Origin: Paucilactobacillus suebicus DSM 5007 = KCTC 3549 | Lineage (GTDB): Bacteria > Bacillota > Bacilli > Lactobacillales > Lactobacillaceae | Assembly: GCF_001434475.1 (NCBI RefSeq) | Contig: NZ_AZGF01000012.1 | Span: forward strand, 1 to 64,000 | Direction: 5' to 3' | DNA length: 64,000 nucleotides | Shown: positions 1 to 8,849 of the stretch, piece after piece | How positions within the stretch are numbered: position 1 is the stretch's first letter | Layout: each line of letters begins with the position of its first letter | Made by a program: the position numbers and the translations under genes | Notes under the pieces: generated by a model | Told to the model about the DNA's origin: nothing | Databases searched by the model: none | What the model saw: only the letters and a program-made list of their open reading frames with translations

Positions 1-25
1 TATCAGTACCAAATATTGTAGAACC

Positions 26-66
26 AAAAAAGGTAACCGAGAGAAAATCTCAGTTACCTTTTTTGG
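26..66. terminator. Bidirectional terminator after merR-type gene
   Basis: An inverted repeat AAAAAAGGTAAC ... GTTACCTTTTTT closes a short loop and has A/T tracts on both sides. It overlaps the last codons of the MerR-family gene on the minus strand, so it ends that transcript and could also stop readthrough from the left. Confidence 0.75.
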
Positions 67-466
67 TATCTAAATCTGCCAATCCATCATCATCAATATC
101 TTCACTAGGGGTTGGAATATGGTGTCCACCGCCGGCAAGCCTGCTATTCTCATGCTCGATCTTTTCCGATAGAAAATCGATAGTGTTTTGTAATTCACTT
201 TTCTGTGCAATGACGTTATCACGAGTAGCCGTCAATAATTTGATCATATCTTCAGTTTTCATGCCGGTGAAAATGCTCTTAATTTGTTCGACAGACAGGC
301 CAGCACGACGATAAAGCGTGATTCGATGAATAGCTGCCTGGTCAATCGAAGTATATTCACGCTCACCGTGAGAATTGCGACTGGGAGTGATTAATCCTTT
401 TCTTTCGTAAAATCGCAAGGAATAGGTGGTAAGACCGCTACTGGTAGCCATTTCTTGAATACGCAT
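50..466 (-). CDS. MerR family transcriptional regulator
   Basis: 138-residue DNA-binding regulator. The N-terminus MRIQEMATSSGLTTYSLRFY is the winged helix-turn-helix of the MerR family (helix-turn-helix about residues 3-22, then the RFYERKGL wing). A coiled-coil dimerisation helix follows at about residues 75-107. The C-terminal tail is acidic with a GGGHH stretch and no cysteine pair, so this is not a typical metal or redox sensor and more likely senses a small molecule. An AGGAG ribosome site precedes ATG 466. It is divergent from the MFS exporter at 544, and a MerR-type promoter with a dyad lies between them. It probably controls that exporter, but the ligand cannot be inferred. Confidence 0.9.
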   Translation of the reverse strand: MRIQEMATSSGLTTYSLRFYERKGLITPSRNSHGEREYTSIDQAAIHRITLYRRAGLSVEQIKSIFTGMKTEDMIKLLTATRDNVIAQKSELQNTIDFLSEKIEHENSRLAGGGHHIPTPSEDIDDDGLADLDTKKGN

Positions 467-484
467 ATTTTTCTCCTTTTTTGC

Positions 485-515
485 TTGACTTACACCAAGT
501 GTAACCTTGTAACAT
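485..515 (+). promoter_or_regulatory. MerR-type promoter and operator of the MFS gene
   Basis: TTGACT (485-490) and TAACAT (510-515) are separated by 19 bp, the over-long spacer typical of MerR-activated promoters. The spacer holds the inverted repeat TTACAC-CAA-GTGTAA (490-504). An AGGAGG ribosome site (532-537) then serves ATG 544. Inferred: the divergent MerR protein binds this dyad. Confidence 0.65.
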
Positions 516-543
516 GTTTAGAGCAACATAGAGGAGGAAGATC

Positions 544-2037
544 ATGGCAGATAAATTACAACGGCAGCAAAATACTGCAATGAGAGCATTTGCTCTTTCG
601 AACGTAATGGTGGGACTAGAGTCGACCATTGTCGCAACAGTGATTCCCGAAATCATTGATGACCTACACGGAATAAGACTGATGAGTTGGGTCTTGACGG
701 CATATCTATTAATGATGGCGGTAACTGCCCCAATTTGGACAAAGTTATCAGAGCGGTATGGTACGAAGGCATTGATGGTCATTGGAACAACGATCTTTGT
801 GTTAGCCTCAATTACCGAGGGCTTGTCCATTAATATGTATATGTTAATTGTGGCACGATTAGCAATGGGCATTGGCGCGGGTGCCATGGCCCAGTTGCCA
901 TATGTAATTTACGGCACTCAGTTATCAAATACAAAGAGAGTTAAAGCAATTGGCAATGCAATTGGTGCTTATTCAATCGCGTCTGCGATCGGTCCGCTGG
1001 TTGGTGGTTGGATTACAGATAATTTTGGCTGGCGTTGGGTATTCTTTATTAATGTGCCGATTGGGTTAATAATGATTTGGCTGATTGTGCATAACTATCA
1101 TGAAGAATTCGTGCCGAATCATCAAGCCATTGATTATCGTGGTGCACTGAGCCTATCGGTAGCAATTATTTCGTTAATGTTAATGATTCAGGAACTGGGT
1201 GAACAGAATCCACGGGCAATCTTGGTGGCAATTACTGCCGTGATTGCAGTTGTGATTGGAGCCTACTTTATTTGGACAGAAAACCACGCAGTAGATCCAA
1301 TTATTCCAATGAATTTGTTTAAAAATCGGTCCTACATGGCCAAAAATATTATGATGTTTTTCCAATACGGCATCATTAGTTTTATTAATAGCTATATTCC
1401 AATGTGGGGGCAAGGTGTTTACGGCTTGTCGGCACTATTAGGCGGTGTAATCCTTGTGCCATCATCAATTCTGTTGGTGGCCGGGACAAGGATGGTTAGT
1501 CCGTTGATGGAACATAATTCTGAAAAGAGATTGATCAGGGCAGGTAGCTTTGTGATGCTGTTTGCTGTTGTGGTATTAGTGGTGACTAAGCAAACCTCAA
1601 GCGTTTGGTTACTAGCAATTGCCGGTGGGATCTTCGGCTTGAGTACTGGAGTTGTCAATGGAACATCGCAAGTGGCGGTTCAAGATTCAGTCGCATTTAA
1701 GCAGATCGGACCGGCAACAGCGTTGAATTCTTTGATACGGACAATCGGTTCAACAATGGTTCTATCAATTTTGTCACTAAGCCTGAATACGACATTCAAA
1801 CATGCGATTACTGACAATCACGGTAAAATAACGATTAGCCAGTTGAATTCCATCAGTAGTTCAACATCTGCGGCTGACTTACCAGCAAAACTGGTTCCGT
1901 TACTGAGAACAATCCTGTATCAAGGCTTTCATTATTTAGCCATATGGGCATGCCTATTTATGGCTTTGAGTATATTGTTTACTTATCTTGATCCTTGGAA
2001 GAAGAGAAAAGAATTAGAAAAAACAGGCGACAAATAG
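544..2037 (+). CDS. MFS transporter, DHA2 (14-TM) drug efflux type
   Basis: 497-residue polytopic membrane protein of the major facilitator superfamily, DHA2/EmrB-QacA type, expected to export hydrophobic compounds in exchange for protons. The motif-C region GPLVGGWITD at about residue 151 marks a drug/H+ antiporter; WVLTAYLLMMA near residue 45 and RYGTKALMV near 77 are also typical. Hydrophobic segments run to residue 485, consistent with 14 helices. AGGAGG lies 6 bp before ATG. The divergent MerR gene and MerR-type promoter indicate induction by a ligand. The substrate is unknown. Confidence 0.9.
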   Translation: MADKLQRQQNTAMRAFALSNVMVGLESTIVATVIPEIIDDLHGIRLMSWVLTAYLLMMAVTAPIWTKLSERYGTKALMVIGTTIFVLASITEGLSINMYMLIVARLAMGIGAGAMAQLPYVIYGTQLSNTKRVKAIGNAIGAYSIASAIGPLVGGWITDNFGWRWVFFINVPIGLIMIWLIVHNYHEEFVPNHQAIDYRGALSLSVAIISLMLMIQELGEQNPRAILVAITAVIAVVIGAYFIWTENHAVDPIIPMNLFKNRSYMAKNIMMFFQYGIISFINSYIPMWGQGVYGLSALLGGVILVPSSILLVAGTRMVSPLMEHNSEKRLIRAGSFVMLFAVVVLVVTKQTSSVWLLAIAGGIFGLSTGVVNGTSQVAVQDSVAFKQIGPATALNSLIRTIGSTMVLSILSLSLNTTFKHAITDNHGKITISQLNSISSSTSAADLPAKLVPLLRTILYQGFHYLAIWACLFMALSILFTYLDPWKKRKELEKTGDK

Positions 2038-2089
2038 TATCTATGAGGGCAATGATTTCTGGTGTGGAAGTCGTTGCTCTTTGTGTCCG

Positions 2090-2854
2090 TTAGAAAAATG
2101 CATCATAAAAGAAATAACCTGCTAGCACAAATGTTGCGAAGGCAATCACGATTCTGAGCGGTTTTAGTGGAATATGACGCATAAGGTGTGGGCCAACATA
2201 GCCACCGATAAACATACCAATGCCCATTGGTAGAACCATCCACCAGTAAACTTTCGTGGTAAACGCATAAATTAGCAGTGACAAAGTATTAGCCGAGAAT
2301 GAGATGAAATTTTTAATCGCATTATTTGTTAAAAATGGCAGATTAACGGTGGCTGTTAAAATTGACAGTACAATAATTCCAGCAGAAGCACCAAAATAAC
2401 CGATATAGATGCCAACTAAAAAGATGCTGATATACCTAATTAGCGCACGTGCTATTATGGAACGATTTGGTTTATGTGGATCTCGTTTGTGAAACTGAGA
2501 CCATAACATTAACGCTCCGGCGCCAAAGATTAAAAATGGGACAATGTGTTCGAATGTGCTTGATGGCGCGATAACAAGAAGAAAACAACCAAGTATGGTT
2601 CCAAGTAGTGCAGTAATTGTTACACGTGAAACAATTTTCCAATTGCCATTTAATTCTTTAATTGATGCCATACTGGACCCAATACCTGTGAAGATCATGG
2701 CTGCGGTGTTGGTGACATTTGCACTGACTGCTGGAAGTCCCAAACTGATTAGCACCGGATATGATATTAACGATGCAAGACCGGCCATTGAACTGATCAG
2801 ACCAGCAACTATGCCAGCAATAAATAGATATATCAAGGTGAGAACGAATGACAA
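2090..2854 (-). CDS. TSUP (TauE/SafE) family permease
   Basis: 254-residue membrane protein of the sulfite exporter TauE/SafE family, which moves sulfur-containing or organic anions. The family repeats show as GLISSMAGLASLISYPVL near residue 19 and GYFGASAGIIVLSIL near 155. About eight hydrophobic segments are visible. The likely start is TTG at 2854, since no ATG gives a full first helix. It is a close paralogue of the gene at 61177-61953; both share MAGLASLISYP and PVSANVTNTAA or AVSANVTNTAA. Substrate unknown. Confidence 0.85.
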   Translation of the reverse strand: MSFVLTLIYLFIAGIVAGLISSMAGLASLISYPVLISLGLPAVSANVTNTAAMIFTGIGSSMASIKELNGNWKIVSRVTITALLGTILGCFLLVIAPSSTFEHIVPFLIFGAGALMLWSQFHKRDPHKPNRSIIARALIRYISIFLVGIYIGYFGASAGIIVLSILTATVNLPFLTNNAIKNFISFSANTLSLLIYAFTTKVYWWMVLPMGIGMFIGGYVGPHLMRHIPLKPLRIVIAFATFVLAGYFFYDAFF

Positions 2855-3046
2855 TGTTAAGGACTTCTTTCAAACTGTGTTTTATATGTCATAAATTTTA
2901 CCAGTTTTAACTTGAATAATGGCTGCTACTAGCTACAAATAGGAATAAATTCGAATTTCAAAAAAATTGTCCGTACAAATTATCGTTGAAGCGTTTTCTT
3001 TTATGCTAAAATTGAAAGCAACATATTACGTAAAGGGGTAATTTTA

Positions 3047-3658
3047 ATGAAAAAAAGAACCGATGAGCCTGATATTGAAGCTTTGGCAAAAATGGACATT
3101 TTTGAAAAGGTTAGTAACGGAGAATGGTACCAATATTTGCATGAGCCTAAAGTGCAAGCAATCGTGAAAAAAAGTGCTCAAACGATTGAAGCAATTAATG
3201 ATATGGCGAAGACCGATATTGATAGAGCTAATCAAATGATGGATGATTTTTTGCCCCATACTGAGGATAATGTAGAAATTTATTATCCGGTTAAGGCAAT
3301 TGAACACCCTAACTGTCTATTTATTGGCCATGACACATTCATCAATGCCAATTTTCAAATTTTGGCATCTGGGAAGGTTACGATTGGAAGTCACTGCCTG
3401 ATTGGCCCAAATTGTTCACTGTTTACGCCTAACCATCCTGTTAATAATAAGATGTTGAGACGTGAAGGATGGGAATATGATGCACCGATTACGATTGGGG
3501 ATGATTGCTGGTTGGGTGGATCCGTTATTGTTTTGCCGGGTGTAACCATTGGTGACAATGTGATTGTTGGCGCAGGCAGTATTGTGACTAAAGATCTGCC
3601 AAGCAATACAGTTGTGGCTGGAAACCCGGCACGTGTAATTCGCAAGCTGGAAGATTAG
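3047..3658 (+). CDS. Maltose/galactoside O-acetyltransferase-like hexapeptide protein
   Basis: 203-residue acetyl-CoA-dependent acetyltransferase of the left-handed parallel beta-helix class. Residues 1-75 form the N-terminal helical segment. Hexapeptide repeats (IGSHCLIGPNCSLFTPNH, then ITIGDDCWLGGSVIVLPGV) fill residues 85-195. The catalytic His lies in TPNHPV, as in LacA/Maa proteins. The end NPARVIRKLED is typical of the family. A second acetyltransferase of the same class lies at 19726-20304. It is alone between terminators, and the sugar acceptor is not known. Confidence 0.85.
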   Translation: MKKRTDEPDIEALAKMDIFEKVSNGEWYQYLHEPKVQAIVKKSAQTIEAINDMAKTDIDRANQMMDDFLPHTEDNVEIYYPVKAIEHPNCLFIGHDTFINANFQILASGKVTIGSHCLIGPNCSLFTPNHPVNNKMLRREGWEYDAPITIGDDCWLGGSVIVLPGVTIGDNVIVGAGSIVTKDLPSNTVVAGNPARVIRKLED

Positions 3659-3706
3659 TTTAAAATTTATTTCCATTGTCAAAATACTGGCATCATCAAA
3701 TCAAAT

Positions 3707-3752
3707 AAAAGCGTGTATTATCCATAATTTAAGGAAAATACACGCTTTTTTT
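3707..3752. terminator. Bidirectional terminator between convergent genes
   Basis: The stem AAAAGCGTGTATT ... AATACACGCTTTT is followed by T residues on the plus strand and by an A/T-rich tract on the minus strand. It separates the acetyltransferase (+) from the P-type ATPase remnant (-). Confidence 0.8.
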
Positions 3753-3766
3753 AAGACTGAATAAAC

Positions 3767-6059
3767 TTAAACAGCCTTTGGGGCTATTTTCATTTTTTGA
3801 ACAATAAATAAAACTGCTGTCACCAGTAGAACGATGGCTACATCGATAACGCACAATATTGCAGGTGCTCTGGTAATTCCAATGCCGCCGAGCGATAGAA
3901 TAATGGTTAGAAGGCAATTACCTGTAATGGCAACCTTCACCATCTTGCTTGGCCGGATTTTGGTTGACTGAACGTTGCGACTTAACAGAATGGTAGCCAT
4001 GGCACTAAACATCAGATAAATAAACAGGTTGGTGCTAATTACATCGCTAGTAATGTTGGTGTTTTTCAAGGTAATTAGGTAAACAATACCAACAATTATC
4101 CAAGCAAAAATGTACCCGGCGGCAATTTTGCCAAGCTTTAAAATATTCCATTTTTCTGGATGATAGGTGATCTGCGCATTATCTGTTCCAATTACCATGG
4201 TGACCAGATCGTTTAAGATAGCAACCAATACCATCGCATTCAGGGATAGCGGAATAAATCCGAAGAGCAAGTAACCAATTGTAATTAAAATTGTTAGTTC
4301 TGCCGTTCGAGATAACTTGGTAATTGCCCACGTCATCATTCGTTGGTAGACTCGGTGACCGCTGTCAAGAATGTCAGTAATTTGTGTTAATCCAGGCTCC
4401 ATGAGGATTATTTTTTGCTGATTGCTTAGCGGCATCAACTGCGTTAGCGACGGCAATTCCGACATCGGCCTGCTTAAGGGCTGGAGTGTCGTTAATGCCA
4501 TCACCAGTCATACCAACGGTGAAACCATTATGTTGGAACTTGTTTACGATTGCCAGTTTATCTTCTGGTTTGACATCGGCAATACATGATAAGTTGTTAA
4601 TGTCAGTTTCTGAGGTAATGTTTGAAAACGAAATAGTATCATTGTTCAATCCAACTTGTTGTGCAACTTCTTTGGCAGTGTTCGCATTATCGCCGGTCAG
4701 CATAATGATATTGACCCCACGACCAATTAGCTGTTGAATTGCCGTTTGACTATCAGGACGGATCTGATCTTGTAGAATAAATAAGCCAATAATTTTGTCG
4801 TTTAGCATGACTACGACTGAACGCCCTGACTGTAATAATGATTGGTTTACTACCTCAGCATTTTTTGCCAATGATGATAGGATTTTAAAAGACCCGAGTT
4901 TGACTGTATTGATCTCATTTTGTTGTTTGATCTGAGCCGATGAATATCCAGTACTAGGGTCAAAGGCGACAAATGAATTAACTGGTAGGTGCTCGGCTTG
5001 ACCGCCTCCATTGACGTAATCAATGATGGCAGCGTCTACTTCACTGGGTGATTTGATGTTAGTAACACTTAACGTCATATTTAGAACGGTTTGATTTGTC
5101 AAACTCGATAAGTTGACGAATTTAATTACTTCTGGCCGATTCTTGGTGATCGTACCGGTTTTATCAATGAGCAGCACGTCCAAATTGGCTGCGTCTTGAA
5201 TACCGCTTAAATCACTAACTAAAATATCTGCATGGCTGAGAACACTAGCTTCTACGGAATTAGCCACGGCAAAACTGGAGGGCATTGCAATTGGAATTGT
5301 GGCAATAAACAACATGGCCAAAAATGGTGCCATTGCAATAATATTTTCATGTCTAATTAGCGCAGTGATGATCAAAATAACGGCTAGGATGCTGTCTAAA
5401 ATCGCCAGGTAACCAATAATCTTACTGAGCAGTAATTGAAGGTGCCCAGGAGACGAAGCATGGTTCACTAAATTAATTGTCTTACCTGACCTACTTTGCG
5501 AACCGGTCGCCGTTACCTTAGCGATTGCGTCTCCGGCAACTACCTCTGTACCAGCAAAGGCTGCTGTTGTTTGCGCGTGGGTGACATTATTAGACTCACC
5601 GGTAATGCTACTTTCATTAACGGAAACGGATCCAGCGATGATAGTGACATCTGCTGGAATAATGGTGCCACGAACCAAATTAATTGTATCGCCAACGACT
5701 AAATTAACCGCATCTATCCTTTCCCATTTTCCTGAGCGCTTAACATGCGAACTTAAAGTGAGCCGATTGGATAGTCCAGATAATACCCGATGTGCCCGTC
5801 GTGATTGAACCGCACCGTTGATTGCTGCAAACAGCAGCATCAGAATGATGAAAATCGACTGAATGTATTTACCTAGAATTATTTCTAGAATTAACGCTGC
5901 CTCAAGAATCCAAGCTGATGGTTCCCAAAGCCGCTTAACAATTTCACGTCCAAAATTAAAACCAGGCTGGGCAACTGCGTTTGGTCCATTAGCTTTTAGT
6001 CTTGTTGCTGCTTCTTCTTGTGACAGCCCGGTGATTTTTTGCTCGATTGTCTGATCCAT
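3767..6059 (-). pseudogene. P-type (P3A) H+-ATPase, frameshifted
   Basis: About 764 codons of a plasma-membrane proton-efflux P-type ATPase in two frames. The upstream piece (6059-4374) has the N-terminal cation ATPase domain, two hydrophobic hairpins, the TGES actuator motif, DKTGT with the phosphorylated Asp, and the hinge MTGDGINDTPALKQADVG. After KQSAK it runs into a wrong-frame tail of 12 residues. The rest (from IILMEPGLTQITDILDSGHR to the last helices) is open in another frame to 3767. The break is at a run of six T on the plus strand (4411-4416); five would restore the frame. The gene starts 22 bp after crcB, so it belongs to the fluoride-riboswitch transcript. It may be a true loss, a phase-variable tract or a sequencing error. 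Confidence 0.85.
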
Positions 6060-6081
6060 GACTACTCACTCCATTTCAGTG

Positions 6082-6438
6082 TTAGAGATAAAAGTAACCG
6101 CAATAGATAGCAATGCTGCTAGCGAGATATGTACATACCGTGTACATGATACAGGTTGGGTATCGGTGACTGCGCCATAGTTGAATCATTTCGTTAGTCA
6201 GGGTTGAGAAAGTTGTAAATCCTCCAAGAAAGCCAACTGCTAAAATTTGTTCAAGGTTGGACTGGCCAAGGTGGTGGATAGCAATGGCGATTAGCAGGGT
6301 ACCTGTGATATTAATAAAAAATGTCGATACTGGAAAAGTAATGTGCTGAATCAACTTACTGAGGTGTGACAGATCCATAATTGCCAAACGAGTAATGGCG
6401 CCAATTCCAGCAGCAATTGAAATGAAAAAAACTGTCAT
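6082..6438 (-). CDS. crcB: Fluoride channel CrcB/FluC, second subunit
   Basis: 118-residue, four-helix fluoride-specific channel subunit. GFLGGFTTFSTLTNEM carries the GGxTTFST signature of CrcB/Fluc, with the phenylalanines and polar track that line the pore. Its start overlaps the stop of the upstream crcB by one base (TAATG), so translation is coupled. Lactobacillaceae often have two adjacent crcB genes whose products insert in opposite orientations to form a heterodimer. Expression should depend on the fluoride riboswitch at 6865-6953. Confidence 0.93.
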   Translation of the reverse strand: MTVFFISIAAGIGAITRLAIMDLSHLSKLIQHITFPVSTFFINITGTLLIAIAIHHLGQSNLEQILAVGFLGGFTTFSTLTNEMIQLWRSHRYPTCIMYTVCTYLASSIAIYCGYFYL

Positions 6439-6830
6439 TAGAACGCCTCCCGCTGTTTGACCAACCGTCGACTAATTCTTAAGCCGATTAGAGACATGAT
6501 AAGACCGCCGATAATGTTAAGTGTCAAATAACTGCCAAGCAATATGTATTGATGATTCATGAAAAGCTTTAACCCATCAAGGTTAAGACTTGAAAAAGTA
6601 GTTAAACTAGCAACAAATCCAGCACTGAGACCGGTGATAACAGCACTTGGCAATGGCACAGTAAAGGCGATTAGATAAACAACCAGCGGGAAAAGCAGAC
6701 AACCGAGTAGGTTAACAAGAATGGTGCCAATTGGAAACTGACCATTTGAAAATGGTAGGTGTGTAATTCCTAGTCTAGTTAAGCCGCCCAAACAACCAAA
6801 AAGAAATACAGCAATATATTTTCTAACCAT
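6438..6830 (-). CDS. crcB: Fluoride channel CrcB/FluC, first subunit
   Basis: 130-residue paralogue of the next gene, also with four hydrophobic helices. GFVASLTTFSSLNLDGL is the equivalent of the GGxTTFST motif, and the N-terminus FLFGCLGGLTRLGI matches the family. It is the first gene of a crcB-crcB-H+-ATPase transcription unit. The leader of about 120 nt contains a fluoride aptamer followed by an intrinsic terminator, so the gene should be off unless fluoride is bound. Confidence 0.93.
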   Translation of the reverse strand: MVRKYIAVFLFGCLGGLTRLGITHLPFSNGQFPIGTILVNLLGCLLFPLVVYLIAFTVPLPSAVITGLSAGFVASLTTFSSLNLDGLKLFMNHQYILLGSYLTLNIIGGLIMSLIGLRISRRLVKQREAF

Positions 6831-6864
6831 GTGAGGACCTCTTTCCTAAGTATTCATATTCGAA

Positions 6865-6953
6865 TAAAAAAACGTCTACCAACACAAAAAAGTGTCGGTA
6901 GACGTCATCAATTATCTAGTGGATAATAATTTACCAGCGAACGTCATCACTGG
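6865..6953 (-). promoter_or_regulatory. Fluoride riboswitch (crcB motif) with terminator, crcB side
   Basis: On the minus strand the leader reads CCAGTGATGACGTTCGCTGG (6953-6934), then an AT-rich linker, then TGATGACGTC. This fits the crcB-motif fluoride aptamer, with its GAUGNNGUUCGC loop and the downstream UGAUGA pseudoknot partner. The final GACGTC starts the long stem GACGTCTACCGACAC ... GTGTTGGTAGACG (6906-6872), which ends in seven U. Fluoride binding should hold the UGAUGAC strand and prevent the terminator, switching on crcB. Confidence 0.9.
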
Positions 6954-7015
6954 ACTCGAATATGTTTGTACGCTAAGAATAAATGATCATTTAATGCACG
7001 TCAAGTGTATAACTG

Positions 7016-7032
7016 TCAAGTAAGCGCTTAAC
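7016..7032. promoter_or_regulatory. cre-like palindrome between the two fluoride leaders
   Basis: The sequence AGTAAGCGCTTAACA contains the perfect palindrome TAAGCGCTTA and resembles a CcpA site (TGWAARCGYTWNCW) with mismatches at the edges. It sits between the divergent riboswitch leaders (6954-7096), where both promoters must lie. Weak evidence; it could instead be a site for another regulator. Confidence 0.35.
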
Positions 7033-7096
7033 AATAAAATTATTTTTTAATTGTAAAATGATTTTAGAAGTGTTAAATTATTGTTGTAATTAAATA

Positions 7097-7177
7097 GGCG
7101 ATGACGTTCGCCGTAATTAAACTGATTGTAATCTGATGACGTCTACTATTCCACACGGGGTAGTAGACGTCTTTTTT
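7097..7177 (+). promoter_or_regulatory. Fluoride riboswitch (crcB motif) with terminator, eno side
   Basis: GGCGATGACGTTCGCC (7097-7112) is a near-consensus fluoride aptamer P1/loop, followed by CTGATGACGTCTAC (7133-7146). GACGTCTACTA (7138-7148) and TAGTAGACGTC (7161-7171) form a terminator with six T after it (7172-7177). The switch ends 23 bp before the eno start. It is arranged as a mirror image of the crcB-side switch and shares TGATGACGTCTAC with it. Confidence 0.93.
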
Positions 7178-7200
7178 GGTTACAGAGAGGGGAATTGAAC

Positions 7201-8487
7201 ATGACAGTTACGATTGAAAATATTAAAGCACGTGAGGTATTTGATTCACGAGGCAACCCAACGGTGGAAGCTGATGTCATCTTATCTGATGGCACTCTAG
7301 GACGTGCTGAAGTTCCTTCAGGAGCCTCAACTGGTGAACTCGAGGCTGTTGAGTTGCGTGATGGCGGCTCACGACTACAAGGCAAGGGTGTATCAAAAGC
7401 TGTTAATAATGTTAATACTGCAATCAATGATGCGCTCCACGGTGCTGATCCATTTAATCAGGCAAAAATTGATGATGCAATGATTAAATTAGATGGGACG
7501 AAAAATAAGGCCAAGTTAGGTGCAAATGCAATTTTAGCCGTATCAATGGCCACGTGCCGTGCTGCTGCAAATTATCAAAAGGTGCCATTGTACCGTTATT
7601 TAGGTGGGACTGATCTTGAATTACCACAAACTTTCCATAACGTTATTAATGGTGGCGAACATGCTGACAACGGTATTGATATGCAAGAATTTATGATCAC
7701 CCCCGTTGAACGGACTAGTTTCCGTGATGGCTTTGAAAAAATTGCCAACACTTACCATACTTTGAAAAAAGTCATCGAAGACGCTGGTTATCAAAGCGGT
7801 CTGGGGGATGAGGGTGGCTTTGCTCCAGATTTAAATTCATCAGAAGAAGCCTTACAAATGCTTCATGATGCCATTAAGAAGGCTGGATATGAACCAGGCA
7901 AAGAAATTGCGATTGCTTTTGATGCCGCCGCTTCATACTTCTACAACCATGATACTGGTAATTACGATTTTGAAGGCACCACTAAGACACCAGATCAGAT
8001 GGCAGATTACTACAAGGGCTTGCTCGAAAAGTTCCCAGAAATCATTTCCATTGAAGATCCATTTGGTGAAGATGATTGGGATAACTTTGCTAAGTTCACC
8101 GCAAACTATGGTGATAAAGTTCAGATCGTTGCCGATGATCCTGTCTGTACTAACCCCGAATTGATTACTAAGGCGATTAAGAAGGGAATGGCCAACTCGA
8201 TTTTAATTAAATTAAATCAAATTGGGACCGTTACAGAAACACTAGAAGCAATTCGCCTAGCCCGTAAGAATGGCTATACAACAATGATGTCACATCGTTC
8301 TGGTGAAACTGGTGACACATTTATTGCTGACTTCACGGTCGCTACTAATTCAGCCGAATTAAAGAGTGGTGCTCCGGCTCGTTCAGAACGAGTTGAAAAG
8401 TACAATCAACTGTTACGAATTGAAGAAGAGTTGGGAACTGAAGGTACTCGCTTGGCTCACTTCCCAGACAACGTTGATTTTGACTAG
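7201..8487 (+). CDS. eno: Enolase under fluoride control
   Basis: 428-residue phosphopyruvate hydratase that interconverts 2-phosphoglycerate and phosphoenolpyruvate in the cytoplasm. Visible motifs are the N-terminal AREVFDSRGNPTVE, the SGASTGE loop, GDEGGFAP with the acid/base Glu, the metal-binding SIEDPFGEDD, KLNQIGTVTE with the catalytic Lys, and SHRSGETGDT. I chose ATG 7201 because AGAGAGGGG lies 7-8 bp upstream; the TTG two codons earlier lies in the spacer. Enolase is a classical fluoride target. A riboswitch-controlled copy outside a gap-pgk-tpi-eno operon is probably a fluoride-induced second enolase, but a second copy is not visible in this window. Confidence 0.95.
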   Translation: MTVTIENIKAREVFDSRGNPTVEADVILSDGTLGRAEVPSGASTGELEAVELRDGGSRLQGKGVSKAVNNVNTAINDALHGADPFNQAKIDDAMIKLDGTKNKAKLGANAILAVSMATCRAAANYQKVPLYRYLGGTDLELPQTFHNVINGGEHADNGIDMQEFMITPVERTSFRDGFEKIANTYHTLKKVIEDAGYQSGLGDEGGFAPDLNSSEEALQMLHDAIKKAGYEPGKEIAIAFDAAASYFYNHDTGNYDFEGTTKTPDQMADYYKGLLEKFPEIISIEDPFGEDDWDNFAKFTANYGDKVQIVADDPVCTNPELITKAIKKGMANSILIKLNQIGTVTETLEAIRLARKNGYTTMMSHRSGETGDTFIADFTVATNSAELKSGAPARSERVEKYNQLLRIEEELGTEGTRLAHFPDNVDFD

Positions 8488-8513
8488 TACCAACTGAAAC
8501 TCGAGGTGCAATG

Positions 8514-8738
8514 ATGGTTATTCGACATGTAAAAGGACAAGTAAAATCATTATTTGGCTTAAAAGATGGCACGTACACGATTTTGACGGTTCATCAAGTT
8601 CATGGGCATCGCTGGACTTTGCGTGTTGAAAATACCAAGGGTCGTTGGCGCGAGATTGATTTGGAGACAGAACAGCTTGCCGATCAATGTGCTGATGAAG
8701 TGTGCCGAGAAATTGATGCTGGTGATTATTGTTTTTGA
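8514..8738 (+). CDS. Small hypothetical protein after eno
   Basis: 74-residue soluble protein of unknown function, basic N-terminus and acidic C-terminus (VCREIDAGDYCF), with no hydrophobic segment. GAGGTG (8503-8508) favours ATG 8514 over ATG 8511, which would be only 2 bp away. It lies 26 bp after eno with no terminator between, so it is probably co-transcribed from the fluoride-regulated promoter. A terminator follows at 8763. Confidence 0.7.
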   Translation: MVIRHVKGQVKSLFGLKDGTYTILTVHQVHGHRWTLRVENTKGRWREIDLETEQLADQCADEVCREIDAGDYCF

Positions 8739-8762
8739 TTTATAATTTTGGAAAGCAGGGAG

Positions 8763-8794
8763 ATAGTGCGGAGCTTGGCTCTGCGCTATTTTTT
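8763..8794 (+). terminator. Rho-independent terminator after eno unit
   Basis: The stem ATAGTGCGGAG ... CTCTGCGCTAT, with a 5-nt loop, is followed by TTTTT. It ends the eno-small ORF unit. Confidence 0.85.
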
Positions 8795-8849
8795 ATTCTT
8801 TCTAGAATAAATTTTAGTCTTAATATTTAATAGTTTCATTTTTACCTCT

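Noticed and set aside
4405-4420. Programmed -1 frameshift at A-AAA-AAT in the P-type ATPase
   Set aside because: The heptamer is in the right phase, but the -1 frame meets TAA immediately after it. The downstream part needs a +1 shift, so a one-base insertion is the simpler explanation.
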